From NCBI GenBank assembly GCA_022419385.1, contig JAJUBI010000004.1, forward strand, positions 62,001 to 126,000: a stretch of DNA of 64,000 nucleotides. The letters run 5' to 3'. The position numbers and the translations under genes were made by a program. The notes beneath the pieces are model-generated. The model was not told where the DNA came from. It was given only the letters and a program-made list of their open reading frames with translations, and searched no databases. The stretch comes from Paraconiothyrium sp. Pb-2020. Its lineage: Eukaryota > Ascomycota > Dothideomycetes > Pleosporales > Didymosphaeriaceae. Shown here one piece after another: positions 45,717 through 58,194 of the stretch. How positions within the stretch are numbered: position 1 is the first letter of the stretch; each line of letters starts with the position of its first letter.

Positions 45717-47753
45717 CCATGGTGGGAACAACAAACGCTGCCAATGCGGCCAAACAGGCCGCTGCAAAGATGCACCGTCGCTCGCGGACAGGTAAGTCAT
45801 GCTTCTGGCTCCTCTGCAGGGATCCCCGCTCTTCGCACTGCCTAACCAAACTCCGTAGGTTGCTTCACATGTCGACTGAGGCGAAAGAAATGCGACGAAG
45901 CGAAACCTTCGTGTCGCGCATGCAAGCACCTTGGACTACAATGTGAATACAAAAGACCAATGTGGTGGAGCAGCAGCGAAACAAGGAAGGGCCAGAAAGA
46001 GCGCATCAAGAACATTATCAAACGCACCAAGCTTCAAGAAAAGAGCCAACAAGGCATTGCGATGAGCGCAACAACGCCACCGGGGCTATGCCACTCTCTA
46101 CCGACTTCTGATACCTATTCCGACGGGATTGGATGCACCCGTGCACCGTCCGTCGACTCCCAGAATTCCTTGGATTACAACTTCAACGCCGTCTCTACCC
46201 CCGGACTGTATGATTCCATGACGATGCCGCCGCCCATGTTCGCTCCCTCGTTCCACCACGCTGGACAGTTTGCCCCCTACGAGGTTGACATCAAGACGGA
46301 AAGCCAGCTGTTCATTGACGACATCCCTACGCGACGAGATTCCACCATCTCAACATTTAGCACGTACCAAACGCCCCCGGTTACCGGCCATCCATTTCCG
46401 ACAGAGAACTGGATACAACAGGATTATTTCGAAAGTCGTCGAGAGTCATTTGCAGAGGAACCTCTGGATTTTCAAGTCTTCGATTTTCCTCATGGGTCCT
46501 TCAGCCCGTCGCATCAAGCTATGATCCCCGTTGATGAATGCGACCAGTACCTGCTCAACCATTTCATAGAAAACGTCGTGCGACTGGTTTTCCCGATCCT
46601 CGAAGTGAACCAACATGGTTCGGCACGTTCAGACATCATACTTCCTGCATTGGCTACCAACAAGACCTATCTCCATAGCTGCTTGAGCGTTGCTGCCGAG
46701 CACCTCAAGGCCACCGAGCGGATCCAGGGTGAACAAATCGATCGGGACATCATGAACCATCGCTACGAGGCCATCAAGGAGCTCTGTGAAGCTTTCCAGC
46801 GCGACACTGACCACGCACAGACCCTCGAGGCTACTCTAGGCATGATCCTCTTCCAGTGCTCGGTCGGTCGCGCAGATGATAGTCCCTCGGCGGAGGCCGT
46901 GGGCGACGCCATTGATGTTAAATGGCACTCACATTTCCTAGCCACCACTCAACTGGCGCAAAGACTTGAGCTTCCAGCTCAGCTTGTCGCCTTGAACGGC
47001 CAACCACACGCACAGCCACCTTTCAACATGACCCTCACGTCCTGGATCGACGTTCTCGGAGCGACTATGCTCGGCCGAACTCCAGTGTTCGCGGACACGT
47101 ACCGAGAAAAGTTGATCGCAGATTCTCCATCTGGTCTGGCAGAGCTCATGGGATGCGATGACAGAATCATGTACCTGATCTCCGAAATTGCATGCCTCGA
47201 GGCGTTGAAGATGGACAATATGGATGAAGTGCAGCTTTGCGCTCACATCAAGCACGTTGGTGACCAGATTAGCCTCTCGGAGCCGCCGCCAGGCACCGTG
47301 AGGAACCCGTACTCTTCGACCGGTGCCATAAGACCAAAGCAGCTCAGTACGAACTTGACGGCCGTATTCCGTTTGGCTGCCCGCATCTACCTCTGTAGCT
47401 TGGTGCCCAACTTCGATCGCACTCAAGGAAGCGTAATAGCGAACATGGTAAATGCTCTGAGTGATACCATGGAGTACATTCCTGCGGGCCCTGATGGATT
47501 CGATACTTCTCTGGTGTGGCCGCTGCTGATTGCCGGCTCTGTGTCGCTACCCAACTCGCCTTTCCGCACCATGTTTTCTGAACGAGCTAATCGATTGGGC
47601 GAGGCCTCGGACTTTGGTTCGTTTGGCAGGATGAAAGAGCTACTCAAGGAAGTATGGCGCGTCAACGATGCCGCCCTTGCGAGCGGCGACAAACAGTGTG
47701 TCCACTGGCGGGACACGATGCGACAAAAGGGGTGGGATTTCCTGTTGATCTAG
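45671..47753 (+). CDS. pro1: Zn2Cys6 transcription factor PRO1/ADV-1
   Basis: Nuclear regulator of fruiting-body development and hyphal fusion; ADV-1/PRO1/ProA in Neurospora, Sordaria and Epichloe. Two exons, 45671-45791 and 45859-47753, give 671 aa. The zinc cluster CFTCRLRRKKCDEAKPSCRAC begins right at the intron and uses Cys 42, 45, 52, 59, 62 and 69. It is followed by the family-specific CEYKRPMWWSSSETRKGQKE and IKNIIKRTKLQEKS basic region. Other PRO1 blocks are PTRRDSTISTFSTYQ, NQHGSARSDIILPAL, FNMTLTSWIDVLGATMLG, LMGCDDRIMYLISEIACLEAL and the end HWRDTMRQKGWDFLLI. The fungal-specific domain is complete. Translation may start at 45671 or, because of an overlapping upstream ORF and better context, at 45719. 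The 67-nt intron falls at Gly41, just before the first Cys. Confidence 0.96.
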
Positions 47754-48593
47754 AGATCCTGACCCCGCTGCTGGACAGCACGGCATCCTGGTCTCGGAGT
47801 CCAGCCTCTCCGCATCATTCTCTTCGTGTGGCGATCGCGCTGCGTCTGGGCCATTGGCACCACCGCGGGTGCGCATCGCGTCTTCTTTTCAAATAGTACC
47901 TTGACCACGCTTTATACCCACACTGTAATTTTTATATCGGGAGGAAAGCTGAAGGAGCTGGGACCGCATCTAGGGGGAATGGTGGCATTGGGCGGCGGCA
48001 TGTACCAACGGCGTTGGAGGGATCTCATGGTTGACGAAATTTACGGCTGGTTGAATGTGCTGCGAAGCCCAGCAGGCACTTCGGTCTAGGAACAGGCTGG
48101 GGGAGACACGCAGAGGCTAGTGCAGCTACTGCGCACACACGGTGTATCATATTCAACGGGTCCTGAGGGGCCCCGCAAGTAGTAGTGAATGAAAGCTCGC
48201 GAAACGCACAGAAACTGCACCAGGGGACGCTGGAGCTGTGTGATTGGCTGCGACAATGGGCGTCCTCGTTGCCGGCCAGTGGCGTCGAGGCTGCTAAATA
48301 TAGCACAAGCCCCGGGTCGATTGCGAAGCTGCGCTGCACATCCACCAAAGGACTCTTGACGTGCGGCACCTGCACGAACGGTTTAGACAGGCGGACATCA
48401 TACCTCTGTGCGGATACCTAGGTAGGCCCGTCGTCAGCTGACCATCTCGCATTGTCGGCAACCAATACGGCTCTAGAGGCAATTTCCCGTCTACATTAAC
48501 GTAGCACTCTTAAGGGTATCCGGCCCCCACCGTGCAGACAACAACGCCATCCAGCAACGCGCTTCCGCCGCACAAACCGCACTCGCCGCACCG
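47754..48593. other. Intergenic region, pro1 to conserved unknown gene
   Basis: 840 nt on the same strand, holding the pro1 3' UTR and the next promoter. No coding pattern recognised. Confidence 0.5.
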
Positions 48594-49748
48594 ATGTCGA
48601 CTCCGGCCGCGTACCCGCCGTTTCCTGCGCTGGACACGGCGAACCGCCCGGGCGCCCTGACGGACGAGGTCGAGTCGCCCAGCATATCGAGCACCAACGC
48701 CCTCGCCCGCTTCGAGTTCGAGGCCGGCCATGGCAGGGAAGGCACCAAGATCCTCATGGTCGAGTGGGAGGACGACGACACAACACGCGGCGTCCGCGGC
48801 GAGTGGCACATCTCGTGGGAGGGCAAGGGCAAGACGACGGTGCTGCCGGCTGAGGACCAGCCGAGCAACGACGTGAACCGCATCTACTTTATGCTCGCGC
48901 CCGGCGTCGCCGTGCCCTCGAGCCTCACTCTGACCCACCGCCCGCAGGACGCCGACAGGAAGCAAGTAGTATGGCACACCAACCCATTACCCGCGATATT
49001 CCCGCCTGAGCTGGGCGCATCGGCGCGGGCAACCGGCAGGAAGGGCATTCTCCACACCATCTGGGCGAAGAAGCGTCTTCAGGTGCTGCAGAAGGAAATC
49101 GAGACTGAGTCGCAGAATAACGTCGAAGGCATTGGGTTCCTGATGGCCGTGCAAGAGAAGGAGTGGATCGAGCAGACGTTCGGCGTGAACGCAAAGCCTG
49201 CAGGCCTCAGCATCCAGCTGGCTGAGCCCACCGTTGCGCCTCTGGGCCCAGCGAGCCCTCGTTCACCCGGCGGCGGTCGCTTGATGGAGAAGCTGCGCGG
49301 TTTGAAGCTGGGCACCAGCGAGAAGGATCTCACGGCGAAGACGGAGCCTGGCGAAGCTCCCTTTGCCAATCCGCTATCGCCCGAGTCTTCCGATGTCGCC
49401 GTCTCGTCCTTTGCTGCGTTCAAGGGTAACAACCCCGCAACACTGGCAGCCAAACCCCCTCAGCCCCCGCAGCAGCAGCAGCCCGCCCGCAAGGTCGCAG
49501 CACGCATCGAGCCGCCCGCCACGGTCGCACAGCAGCAGCACGCTGGCATGGCCTCTTTGAATGCCTTCGCCTCACCCGATGCGCCCACGTTTCAGTCGCG
49601 CGGCGCTCCCTTGCCCGACGACGACGACCACGACGACGGGCTGTTTGCGCTGCCAATTAGCCCCCGCAGCCCGGAGATGGGTAAGAGCCCGTTTTCCTTT
49701 GCAGGCAGTGAAACGGCCAGCTATGTCAGTGGGGAGCGTGCTGCGTAG
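48594..49748 (+). CDS. Conserved fungal protein of unknown function
   Basis: Single exon, 384 aa, with a clear start just after a GC-rich leader. The N-terminal half looks folded. It carries NALARFEFEAG, GTKILMVEWEDD, GEWHISWEGK, a beta-rich segment VNRIYFMLAPG, and a helical part with KGILHTIWAKKRLQVLQKEIE and GFLMAVQEKEWIEQTFG. I recall similar proteins across Pezizomycotina but no assigned role. From about residue 215 it is Pro/Gln/Ser-rich with polyQ and an Asp-rich patch, probably disordered. No signal peptide, membrane segment or enzyme motif is visible. Confidence 0.75.
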   Translation: MSTPAAYPPFPALDTANRPGALTDEVESPSISSTNALARFEFEAGHGREGTKILMVEWEDDDTTRGVRGEWHISWEGKGKTTVLPAEDQPSNDVNRIYFMLAPGVAVPSSLTLTHRPQDADRKQVVWHTNPLPAIFPPELGASARATGRKGILHTIWAKKRLQVLQKEIETESQNNVEGIGFLMAVQEKEWIEQTFGVNAKPAGLSIQLAEPTVAPLGPASPRSPGGGRLMEKLRGLKLGTSEKDLTAKTEPGEAPFANPLSPESSDVAVSSFAAFKGNNPATLAAKPPQPPQQQQPARKVAARIEPPATVAQQQHAGMASLNAFASPDAPTFQSRGAPLPDDDDHDDGLFALPISPRSPEMGKSPFSFAGSETASYVSGERAA

Positions 49749-50292
49749 AGGCGGATGGCGGATGGCAGCGGGTGTGCCGGAGTTTTGGATGACTGCTGCT
49801 TATTGGGATGGGATTGCTTGTTATGGCGGCTTTTGTGCTGGCTTTGATGATACCTAGAGTATATAGCGATGACTGTAACATGTCGAACACGACGACATGA
49901 ATAGCTAGGCGCCGTGCAGCCTGGAGTAGCTGAGGCTGTCCGCGATGATGAAATGCACATACAATCGGCAACGTGGTGCATTCGAGGACGTGCAGATTGT
50001 GAGACTCGATCGTAGCCAGCTCGCCCGCTGCTTCACATGTCGAAGAGGCCTCTCAATCTTCCGGACCAAGGGTGGCGCGTGGTGAAGGAGCGACAAGCGA
50101 GATTCACGTGTCGTCCTTGCCTCCAGGTCTTGGCACGGGATTTAGCGCGGCTCTGTGAACTTGTTAGTCTGCGGGCTGGCAACCTTGCCGTCACCCAACC
50201 TCGACCGCAGTCGGAACTTTCGCATTGCGACCACCGTCACGTAGCCGTTGCTTACCCGGTTCGCAAAACAGCAGAGGTTCAGCCCCGTCGCC
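49749..50292. promoter_or_regulatory. Upstream region of prp39
   Basis: 544 nt between two plus-strand genes. Open frames run through it but none joins Prp39 in phase with conserved sequence. Confidence 0.45.
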
Positions 50293-52401
50293 ATGTTTGT
50301 CAACGGACGCGGCAGTATTGCGCAGGTGCACTATACCGGCGACGAAGCCGCCGCAGAGATCAAGAAGCTCCTCGACGCTGTGGTACGCATATCCACTCAG
50401 TCCTTTTGCGAACCGCACGCGCTGACCTGAAGTAGATCGAGAACGAAGATGAATTCGAGCGCTGGGAAGCCCTAGTCACCCGTGCGACAGAACTCGAGGG
50501 CGGCGTCACGCGCAACTCCAGCCCCTCGTCCATTGAGCTGGTTCGCAACGCCTATAACTGTTTCCTCGCCAAATTCCCGCTCTTTTTCGGGTACTGGAAG
50601 AAATATGCCGACCTCGAATTTGCCATCGGCGGCACTGAGACGGCTGAGATGGTGAGCGCTAGCACATTCCGCTCTCCCAAGGCATGCATTGACCCTGTCG
50701 CAGGTATACGAGCGCGGAGTATCGTGCATACCCAGCTCGGTCGATCTTTGGGCACACTACTGTGCGTTCAAGATGGACACGAGCCACGACAACGACATCA
50801 TCCGAGAGTAAGTCCAGCTTCCTTCCTTGAACCGGGAACTCAACCGCACCCGCAGCCGACGACAGAGCAGCTGCTGGCTGGCTACATGAGCACGCAGCGG
50901 CTGGAGAGCCAACTTTCGCGCCCCGTTAATTGCGCCGTTCACTGCCCACTGCCCCTCTCACTTGAGCACGACAAATACGAAGCTGTTCGCACCGGAAGGA
51001 TTGTTTTGGTCATGTCACAAGACGTCGCATTTCTCTACTGCAAGCTCACCCCTGCTCCCTCCTCCCCATTCCGCTGATTCTGTGTCCTTGACTAACCACC
51101 GCTAACTCTCCAGTCTATTCGAACGCGGGGCGCACTTCGTCGGCCTTGATTTCCAAGGCCATCCCTTCTGGGATAAGTATATTGAGTTTGAGGATCGAAA
51201 CAACGAGCCGACTAGAGTAGCGCAGCTCTACCGCCGCGTTTCCCAGATTCCGATGTACCAATTTGCGAGATACTACGAGAAGTTTCGTGGTTTGATCAAT
51301 AGCAACACTGCAGTGGAGGACCTTGCAGAGCCCGAGACGCTAGAAACATTGCAGGCCGCTGTTACTGCCGAGAACCAAGGTTTCGAACGCTCATCGCTCG
51401 AGCTAGATCGACAACTTCGAGTCAAACTTGATCAATGGTATTACGAAGCCTACACCCGCACGCAAGCCGATGTCACAGCTCGTTGGCCTTTTGAGGAGAA
51501 GATCGAACGAGGCTATTTCCATGTCACTGATCTCAAAGACGCCGAAATTGAGAACTGGCGCAAGTATCTCGATTTCGAAGAGACACAGGGCGATTTCCAT
51601 CGCACATGCTTCTTGTATGAGCGTTGTTTGGTGGCATGTGCTTTGTATGAAGAGTTCTGGCTACGCTATGCGCGCTGGATGTTCTCCCAGGAGAATAAGG
51701 AGGAAGACTGTCGTCAGATTTACATCAGAGCGAGCTGTATCTTTGTCCCAATCTCGCAACCAACCGTACGCTTGAACTGGGCTCGATTCGAGGAGAAGCT
51801 GGGCCGAACTTCTCTCGCACACGACATTCACGAGGCTATCCTGGATCAGAATCCAGATCATGTCGAGACTATCATATCGCTTGCCGGTGTAGACCGTCGT
51901 CACGAAGATGCAGATGCCGCAGTAAGCACCTTGGAGAAATACATCGGTCAGCGCAACGCGCATGTCGGTGGCGTCCTAGCTGCGGAGCAAGCACGCATCT
52001 TGTGGCAGTCCAAGCGCGCGGTGGACGAGGCCCGTCAGCTGTTCAAGGACAAGGCAGATAAATTCCTGGAATCGAAAGAGTTTTGGCTGAAGTACATGGA
52101 CTTTGAAATCGCTCAAACCCCGAGCGAAGAGGACGAAGCTCATAAGCGCGTCAAGGATATTCACGAGACGATCCGCGCCAAAGGACGATTTTCGGAGGAA
52201 GCATCCAAGGCGCTTTCACATCACTACATGGAGTACTTGATGGATCACGGAGGCAAGGACGCCGCGGACGAATTCATGAAGCTCGACCGTGAGGTCAATG
52301 GGTATGTATCGTCGAAGAATATTGATCTGCCACACGCGAAACCTCAGACCAAAAAGCGGAAAAATAAGAACAAAAACGCAGCAGCGACGACAGCGTCATG
52401 A
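50293..52401 (+). CDS. prp39: U1 snRNP splicing factor Prp39
   Basis: HAT-repeat scaffold of the U1 snRNP that helps define 5' splice sites; nuclear. Exons 50293-50382, 50436-50651, 50704-50807 and 51114-52401 give 565 aa. HAT repeats run through nearly the whole chain: FERWEALVTRATELEG, FPLFFGYWKKYADLE, VYERGVSCIPSSVDLWAHY, LFERGAHFVGLDFQGHPFWDKYIEFE, and WRKYLDFEETQGDFHRTCFL. The GLDFQGHPFWDKY and YYEAYTRTQ stretches are typical of Prp39 as opposed to Prp42 or CstF77. The C terminus is a Lys/Asn-rich basic tail (KKRKNKNKN), likely a nuclear signal. The third intron is 306 nt, while the first two are 52-53 nt. Its acceptor CTAACTCTCCAG has a good branch site. Confidence 0.93.
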
Positions 52402-53201
52402 CCTGACCTCGGAGAAGCAGGCCTGTCCTTTTCATTTGGTTGCCTGTCTGCTTGCTAGGTCTTCGTTTCCTTCACTCTGCATCACCTGAATACCATTAAT
52501 TAGTTGCCCTCGTGTGCTTTGTCCGCACGGTAGATAGACAATGTAAAGATGAACATTTTCGTTTCGAACACGCACTCTATGAACCTGTCGCTTGCGCCCG
52601 CCGTCGCGATATTACCGGTGTGGAGCGCGCCAGTGAAAGAGAGGTGTCGTCCACGAAGACGAAGTCTGATTGCTGTTGTTTGTGGTAAGCCGCTCGTACT
52701 TGTTCGGGAAGCAGTCTCGACACTGCTAATAACATGGCAGCGTTCCGCACGACAGTTGGGCATTGCTTCGGTTCAAATGGCATCAGGCAAATGTCGCCTG
52801 CTGTAATGACGACCACCAACGAGACCAGGACTGAGACATATCACATGATGTTCCTCCGCCCCTGGAGTCGGCGTGGTACTACCTAGATAATAACCTGTTC
52901 TTGTGCAATGGAATACACGGGGTCTCTTCTGCTCAGTATTCTAGATCTTCTCGCGCATGTGTCAGGAGCAGGCCTTAGTCGTAGCCTTGAGAGGCCTGTC
53001 AAGGCCCATCAGGCTTTCCCAATAGCTGGGCTGCGGTGGTCAATGGTAGACGCGAGGCCAATGAGTGTATTGGAGATTCAGTGAAAACGCGAATGTGCCG
53101 CGCGAGACTTACACTGGCTTCCGATTGAGTTTGGCGCAGATTGATCTACATATCCCTCGACATCTAACGACGCCACATGCAGCACTCTTCACCTTCAGCC
53201 C
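52402..53201. other. Convergent intergenic region (prp39 / GGT)
   Basis: 800 nt holding two 3' UTRs. No gene or repeat recognised. Confidence 0.5.
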
Positions 53202-55062
53202 TCATACCACGACACCCGCGGAGTTCTTCTGCCGTGGCTCTCCAGCCGCCTCAAACGTCCCATTTGCTAACATCCTCAGCCCCTGCGCCGTGCTCTGTCC
53301 CGGCGCCACCCACGTGACATTCGCACCCAATCCTCTCAAGAACGCCGTCGTCTCATTGCTGAAGGCATACTCAAAACTGACCTGCGCGGGGACCAGTTGG
53401 TCGTGTATGCGCGGCTGGGCGAGGGCTTCTGCCACCGAGAGCCCACCGTCGAGAATGTGCAAAAGGTTCTGCACCGTTGCGGTAATGATGCGCGAGCCAC
53501 CTGCAGATCCAATAGCTACGTAAAGAGCGGACGCGACATTGAGGCGCTCGACGATGACGGGAGCGATGGAGGATAGGGGTCGTTTGCCGGGGCGCACAAA
53601 GTTTGCAGGCGAAGGGATGTACCCGAAAGCATTTGTGACATTGGGAATGCTAAAGTCGTTCATCTCGTTGTTGAGCAGGACGCCCGTCTCAGGTACAACG
53701 AGCTTGGCGCCAAATAGCGTGTTGATAGTCGTGGTAAGGCTGATAGAGAGCCCCGAGTGGTCTGCGGTCACGACATGCGAGGTGCCCGGCGTTTCGAGCG
53801 ATTCGAGGCCCTTCGGGTCGTAATAAGACGTGTTGAAGGTTTGGGTGTCGCTGATCTTGGAACGGATTTCGGCTGCCTATAAGCGCGAAAACAAAGTCAG
53901 AGTGGAATTACAAAACTGGGGACAAATGCTTTGTCTTTGTGTTCACCTCGTTCCCGGGCGTTACATACCGTGGCAGCCGAAATCATGGCTTCTTGGTAGG
54001 CATCGATACCTGAGAGGTACGAGGGGTCACCGAGCTCTGAGCGCATGCCGTAAGCGAACTTCATCGCTTCGTCAAGGCGATGCGTGGTGAGATTGATGGC
54101 GGACGGGTCACCTATGCCGTCGTACCCTTCGAGTATCTTCATAATAGCGAGTGTAACTTCGCCACCCGATGGGGCGCTGCACGCAGTGAGCTTGTAATCA
54201 CGGTAAGTGATTGTCGAGGGCTTTCTGATAGCGACGGTGTAGTTCTTGAGATCCTCGAGCGTCATAGTTCCGTTGCGGGCTTGGAGGGCGCGGATGGTAC
54301 TTTCGGCGATGGGGCCGGAGTAGAAAGCATCTGGGCCTTCGTAGGCGATTGTCTCGAGGGTGTCCGCATATCTCTTCCTCGTGATGGTTTCGTTGAGCTT
54401 TACAAGCCGTCCATGAGGCGCAAAATCAAAGGCAAATTCAGGGTCGTTGACAAGGAAATTGGAAGTGGCGTTCCCTGTCGAGCCGATGGCGGAATTGATA
54501 TAGTTCACGAGATCTTGGTTCACGGTCCAGCCTTCGCGGGCTACCTTGACAGCTGGAAGCAATACGGTGGCCCAGGGCAAGGTGCCGTACTTTGTGTGAA
54601 GATGTTGTAGTCCGCGAAGTTCACCAGGCACGCCTGCTGCAAGACCGCCAGTCAGGCTGGCCTCTTCATTGTCCTTATACATGTCCTCGAAGGCACTCTT
54701 CGGGGCTGTCTCTCTGAAATCGATGAACTCGTAGGTGCCATTGGACGAGCGGACGATCATGAAGCCACCGCCGCCAATGCCTGATGATGATCAGCATCGT
54801 CTTGCTCCCATAGCAACTGGGTTGGCCCACCTGAATGGTACATGCCAACCACACCGACGCAAGCTACGGTACCGACCATAGCATCTGCTGCATTTCCACC
54901 CTTCTTCAGCAGCTCAGTGCCAATGCGACTGCAAATGTCGCTCTCAGACGCGACAGCGCCCAAGTGGTCCGGTTCGAGCACCGGCGGGGTAGCATACTGC
55001 GGGCTCGCAAGGACGGTCTGCAGCGTCAAGAGCCCCGAGAGGAGCTGGATCAAGAGCGCCAT
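53202..55062 (-). CDS. ggt1: Gamma-glutamyltransferase (secreted/vacuolar)
   Basis: Cleaves glutathione and gamma-glutamyl compounds; self-processing Ntn hydrolase. Three exons, 55062-54831, 54780-53969 and 53876-53202, give 572 aa. A signal peptide (LLIQLLSGLLTLQTVLA) precedes the fold. The large subunit shows GGNAADAMVGT, GIGGGGFMIV, FRETAP and PGELRGL, which bind the gamma-glutamyl group. The autoprocessing and catalytic Thr is about residue 380 in GTSHVVTADHSGLSISLT. The small subunit has the NNEMNDFS and PGKRPLSS loops followed by GSAGGSRII. N-glycosylation sequons are numerous. All key residues appear present. The second intron is 92 nt, slightly long. It is the usual length for fungal GGTs. 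Confidence 0.95.
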
Positions 55063-55713
55063 TGTCTTCGGTTGGAGATGGAGGGCGACAGCAGCCCATG
55101 ATCTAATCTAGTACCACGGCCACCGAACAAGGCAAGGCACGGTGCCCAGACGATCGGTGTACACTGGTGTACTACGCAGGTACCTAAGCAGCGAAGTGTG
55201 ATGGAGACGGCGCTTTGGGAAGCTCGGAAGCTATGGCCACGGGCGGCACGAGCACGACTTCGGGGGCCTTTCCACGAGTGTCGTCATGCAGCGGTGCCGA
55301 TAACGGGGCCTCTTCGTCTACGCCGTCCAAATCGACGCGCGTTGATACGTGACATGGCGAGGGCATCGCAGCGACGGGCCTGGCCTTATCCACCTTCCTC
55401 TTCTGGACTGGCCGTGATCAGCCACGCCGGCCAGATTCCGGCTCTCCTGATAGCGAACAGGCCGTTCTTTGCCAACTGCTCTTGGGTGCACGCTTGAGAA
55501 ACATGTACACGTTGGATGTAGCATTAGTAGTCGCTATACAAAAACAATGACACAATGAGCTTGGATTTGGCCCATGTCGGCAGCTTCATCAGAAGGCTCC
55601 TCCCGACCAGAAGAATGATGCTTCCCGCTCTGCTCTCCTACGCCCAATCTCTTCTACCGGTCAAAAACATACCTGCTGCAAGTAAGTTTGGGTAAACAAA
55701 TCCGCAGCCAACT
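55063..55713. promoter_or_regulatory. GGT promoter and DUF2235 3' flank
   Basis: 651 nt between two minus-strand genes. It may contain a short final exon of the DUF2235 gene (ending about 55638). Otherwise nothing is recognised. Confidence 0.45.
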
Positions 55714-58194
55714 TTACGTACCCTGAGGTCCGTTTGGTGCCACAGCCAATGACCTTGCGTGTTCCTCCGCTTTCTTACGAACTGGTTTCTCTTTTCGAAC
55801 GAACAACTCGCCAACAGCATGCCCTTCTTCCTGATCCGCAACCCATCTCCCCGTACCCATATCAGGTGGCGCCCTGCGCACGCCTCTGCCTCCACCTCCG
55901 ACAATCAAGTTTCCTGGTCGGTACGTGCTGTCCGCTTCCATTCGCTTGATGACACTACTATGAATCAATGCATCGTCCGGAATATCTCGAACTTCGCCCT
56001 TAGGAAGAGGCCAGGTGATCGCTTTCCAACTGCCATCTTCCTGTAAGTCCATACGACGGAAAGGGAGATATTCCATGAGATTCCACGATATAGTACCCAA
56101 TCTTGTCGCTCCGTTCCTAAACTGGAGCACATCGTGGATCTTGCCACATGTGGCAGCAGAGTGCAGGTGCCGGTGGAATCTGCTGTGGTAATCCTGAAGC
56201 GTCGCAGAGTCACTGTACAACATCTTAGTATACTTCACCCGCCAATCATATATCTTGGAAGGAGAGACATACCTAAGAGACCGGCCCGCTGGGGCAAAGG
56301 CCGGGACACGTTTATGATGGGTTTGAGTTCCCTGGGCCGCTTCTTCGCTGCCTGAAATCGGTCGACCAAATGGCGAGAGTTCATGATCACCCGCAATCAT
56401 GACACTTGGCGAAGCGGGATCAAATGCGATAGTCGGCACTTGCGTAAACGTATTTTGGTGCCGCTCGGGAGGTGCTGCTATCGACTCTGGATGGCCACAA
56501 TTCAGTGCGCGAAGCTTCACCTCGTCGAATTGCAAACCCGCGCGTTGAGCTTCGCGGACCATCCAAACTAACGGGACATGGCTGAGGGCTGCATCCTCCC
56601 CTGAGTGCAAAGGCCAACCACCCCCGATGTCCTTCGCGCCGGTCAGCAGATGCAGTATGTCTATCAACATGGTGCGGCGCCTCCGTTCGTCTCAATGCTG
56701 AGGATTCGGCTCTGAGTAATGTTTGAGAGGCTCCGGATAGTCTGCATGCGTTTGCATGTCTTCAGTGACGAGCAGGATAGCGTACTCACCGCGTGGCAAC
56801 CCGCAAACCAGACCTCTTTTATATCCTGCTCCCCCTCGTCATCAGAATCGTGGGTTTGGAGGTCACGGATAGCATCTAGGGAAAGATTGGACGCGGATGT
56901 GGCAGCCGAATACATTCCTGTATGGGCTGGGCTCACGCTCCTTGTGCCTGCAGGCGCTTGGGAAAAGTCGCGAGAACCTCGAGGAACAGCTAATGTCTCG
57001 CGCCGGCCATTTGGCTTCAAAGGAGTCCGACCTCTTTGTTGCTCGCTAAGTAATGAACCATCATCTTTTCCGTCGAAGCCGTCAAGTGCGGAAATCGTAA
57101 GCGCAGGCTTACGTCGGCGGCGTTTGTAATAGTTCGACCTATTCGGCCTTGCTTGGGATATCAAGTCTTGTCGGAATTTCGCCCGGCGCTCATCGATTGA
57201 GACAGCATGACGGATGACTCTCGCGGAGCTCCTCGCGGTATATGGGAATTTGCTGCGTTGCATCCATGCGTTTTCGAAACTGGGTACACTGTTGACAGTA
57301 TCGAAAAGACCCAGAAACCGGATCTGCAACAAAGGTAAGCGCTTCTGTTCCTATATTATTTGTTGGGCTGGCAGACAGGCTTGACAGGTCGACTGAAGGT
57401 TTCTCTGAAAGCACACATGAACTCGAGCAGGCGACGCTTTTGTTGTTTCTCCTTTTCGTTTCGTTCTTGTCGACATTGCCATCGTTGAAATGTCCTATAG
57501 TGTGTGAGTTGTACCGGTCCTCAACAGCTGCAGGGAACTCACTTCCAAGCAAAGTGACCTAAGCCAAGCATACAGCATTAGCCGCAGTCTCCACTATGTA
57601 TCCGGTAGTGACCTACACATTTCCTCATTTCCAGCGGATAAAAGCCCAACGTGGTCAAGCATTTCGGCGAGGAAGCGTGCGGTATAGGCGCCTCTCGAGA
57701 AGCCGAAAAAGAAAATGTCATCTCCGGGACTGTAGTATCGCATCAGAAACTAAGATAATATTAATATTCGTTATTGTGATAGTATGATCCGTACAACGGC
57801 AATCGGTGTACTGGCTCTGTTGTGATCCTCGCCTTCGGCCAGTGCAGGATTTTGGTTTGCCTGTTGCCATTACAATGCTCACCTTGTAGCCGCCCATGAC
57901 ATGCTCCGCGAATGAAGTGCCGATGGCGCTGTCCTTGGCTTTGATGTACCAGCTTTTGAGCCTGTCGAATCTGCTAGAACTCGAAACGTCTTTCTTAGAC
58001 GACGTGACGACGTAGGTACCGATGCCTGGCTGGTAGTAGTGAAATTGGTCATCTTCGTTGCGATCTAGAAGCCTATATATCTTGAGAATATTGGAATCAG
58101 CGTCGGTACCAGAGAATTTGTTGCCCGTGCCGTCGAAGCAAAGAATGAAGCTTCTCCTGTGTCTCGACGACTGAGCTGCCGCCGTGACTGCCAT
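55714..58194 (-). CDS. DUF2235 alpha/beta-hydrolase (Tle1-like) protein
   Basis: Six exons, 58194-57883, 57749-57617, 57558-57543 (16 nt), 57494-57386, 57323-56790 and 56631-55714, give 673 aa. The N terminus FILCFDGTGNKF and then FFFGFSRGAYTARFLAEML form the DUF2235 core. The second holds a G-x-S-x-G-like nucleophile elbow (GFSRG), as in bacterial type VI lipase effectors of the Tle1 group. Further blocks are RFLGLFDTVNSVPSFENAW and VWFAGCHADIGGGWP, with the catalytic Asp/His region. The C-terminal part is less conserved and ends in a Lys/Glu-rich tail. Fungal members are widespread and uncharacterised; hydrolase activity is inferred from fold. The last codons overlap a good donor (GTACGTAAAG), so a further short exon ending near 55638 is possible. 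Confidence 0.88.
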
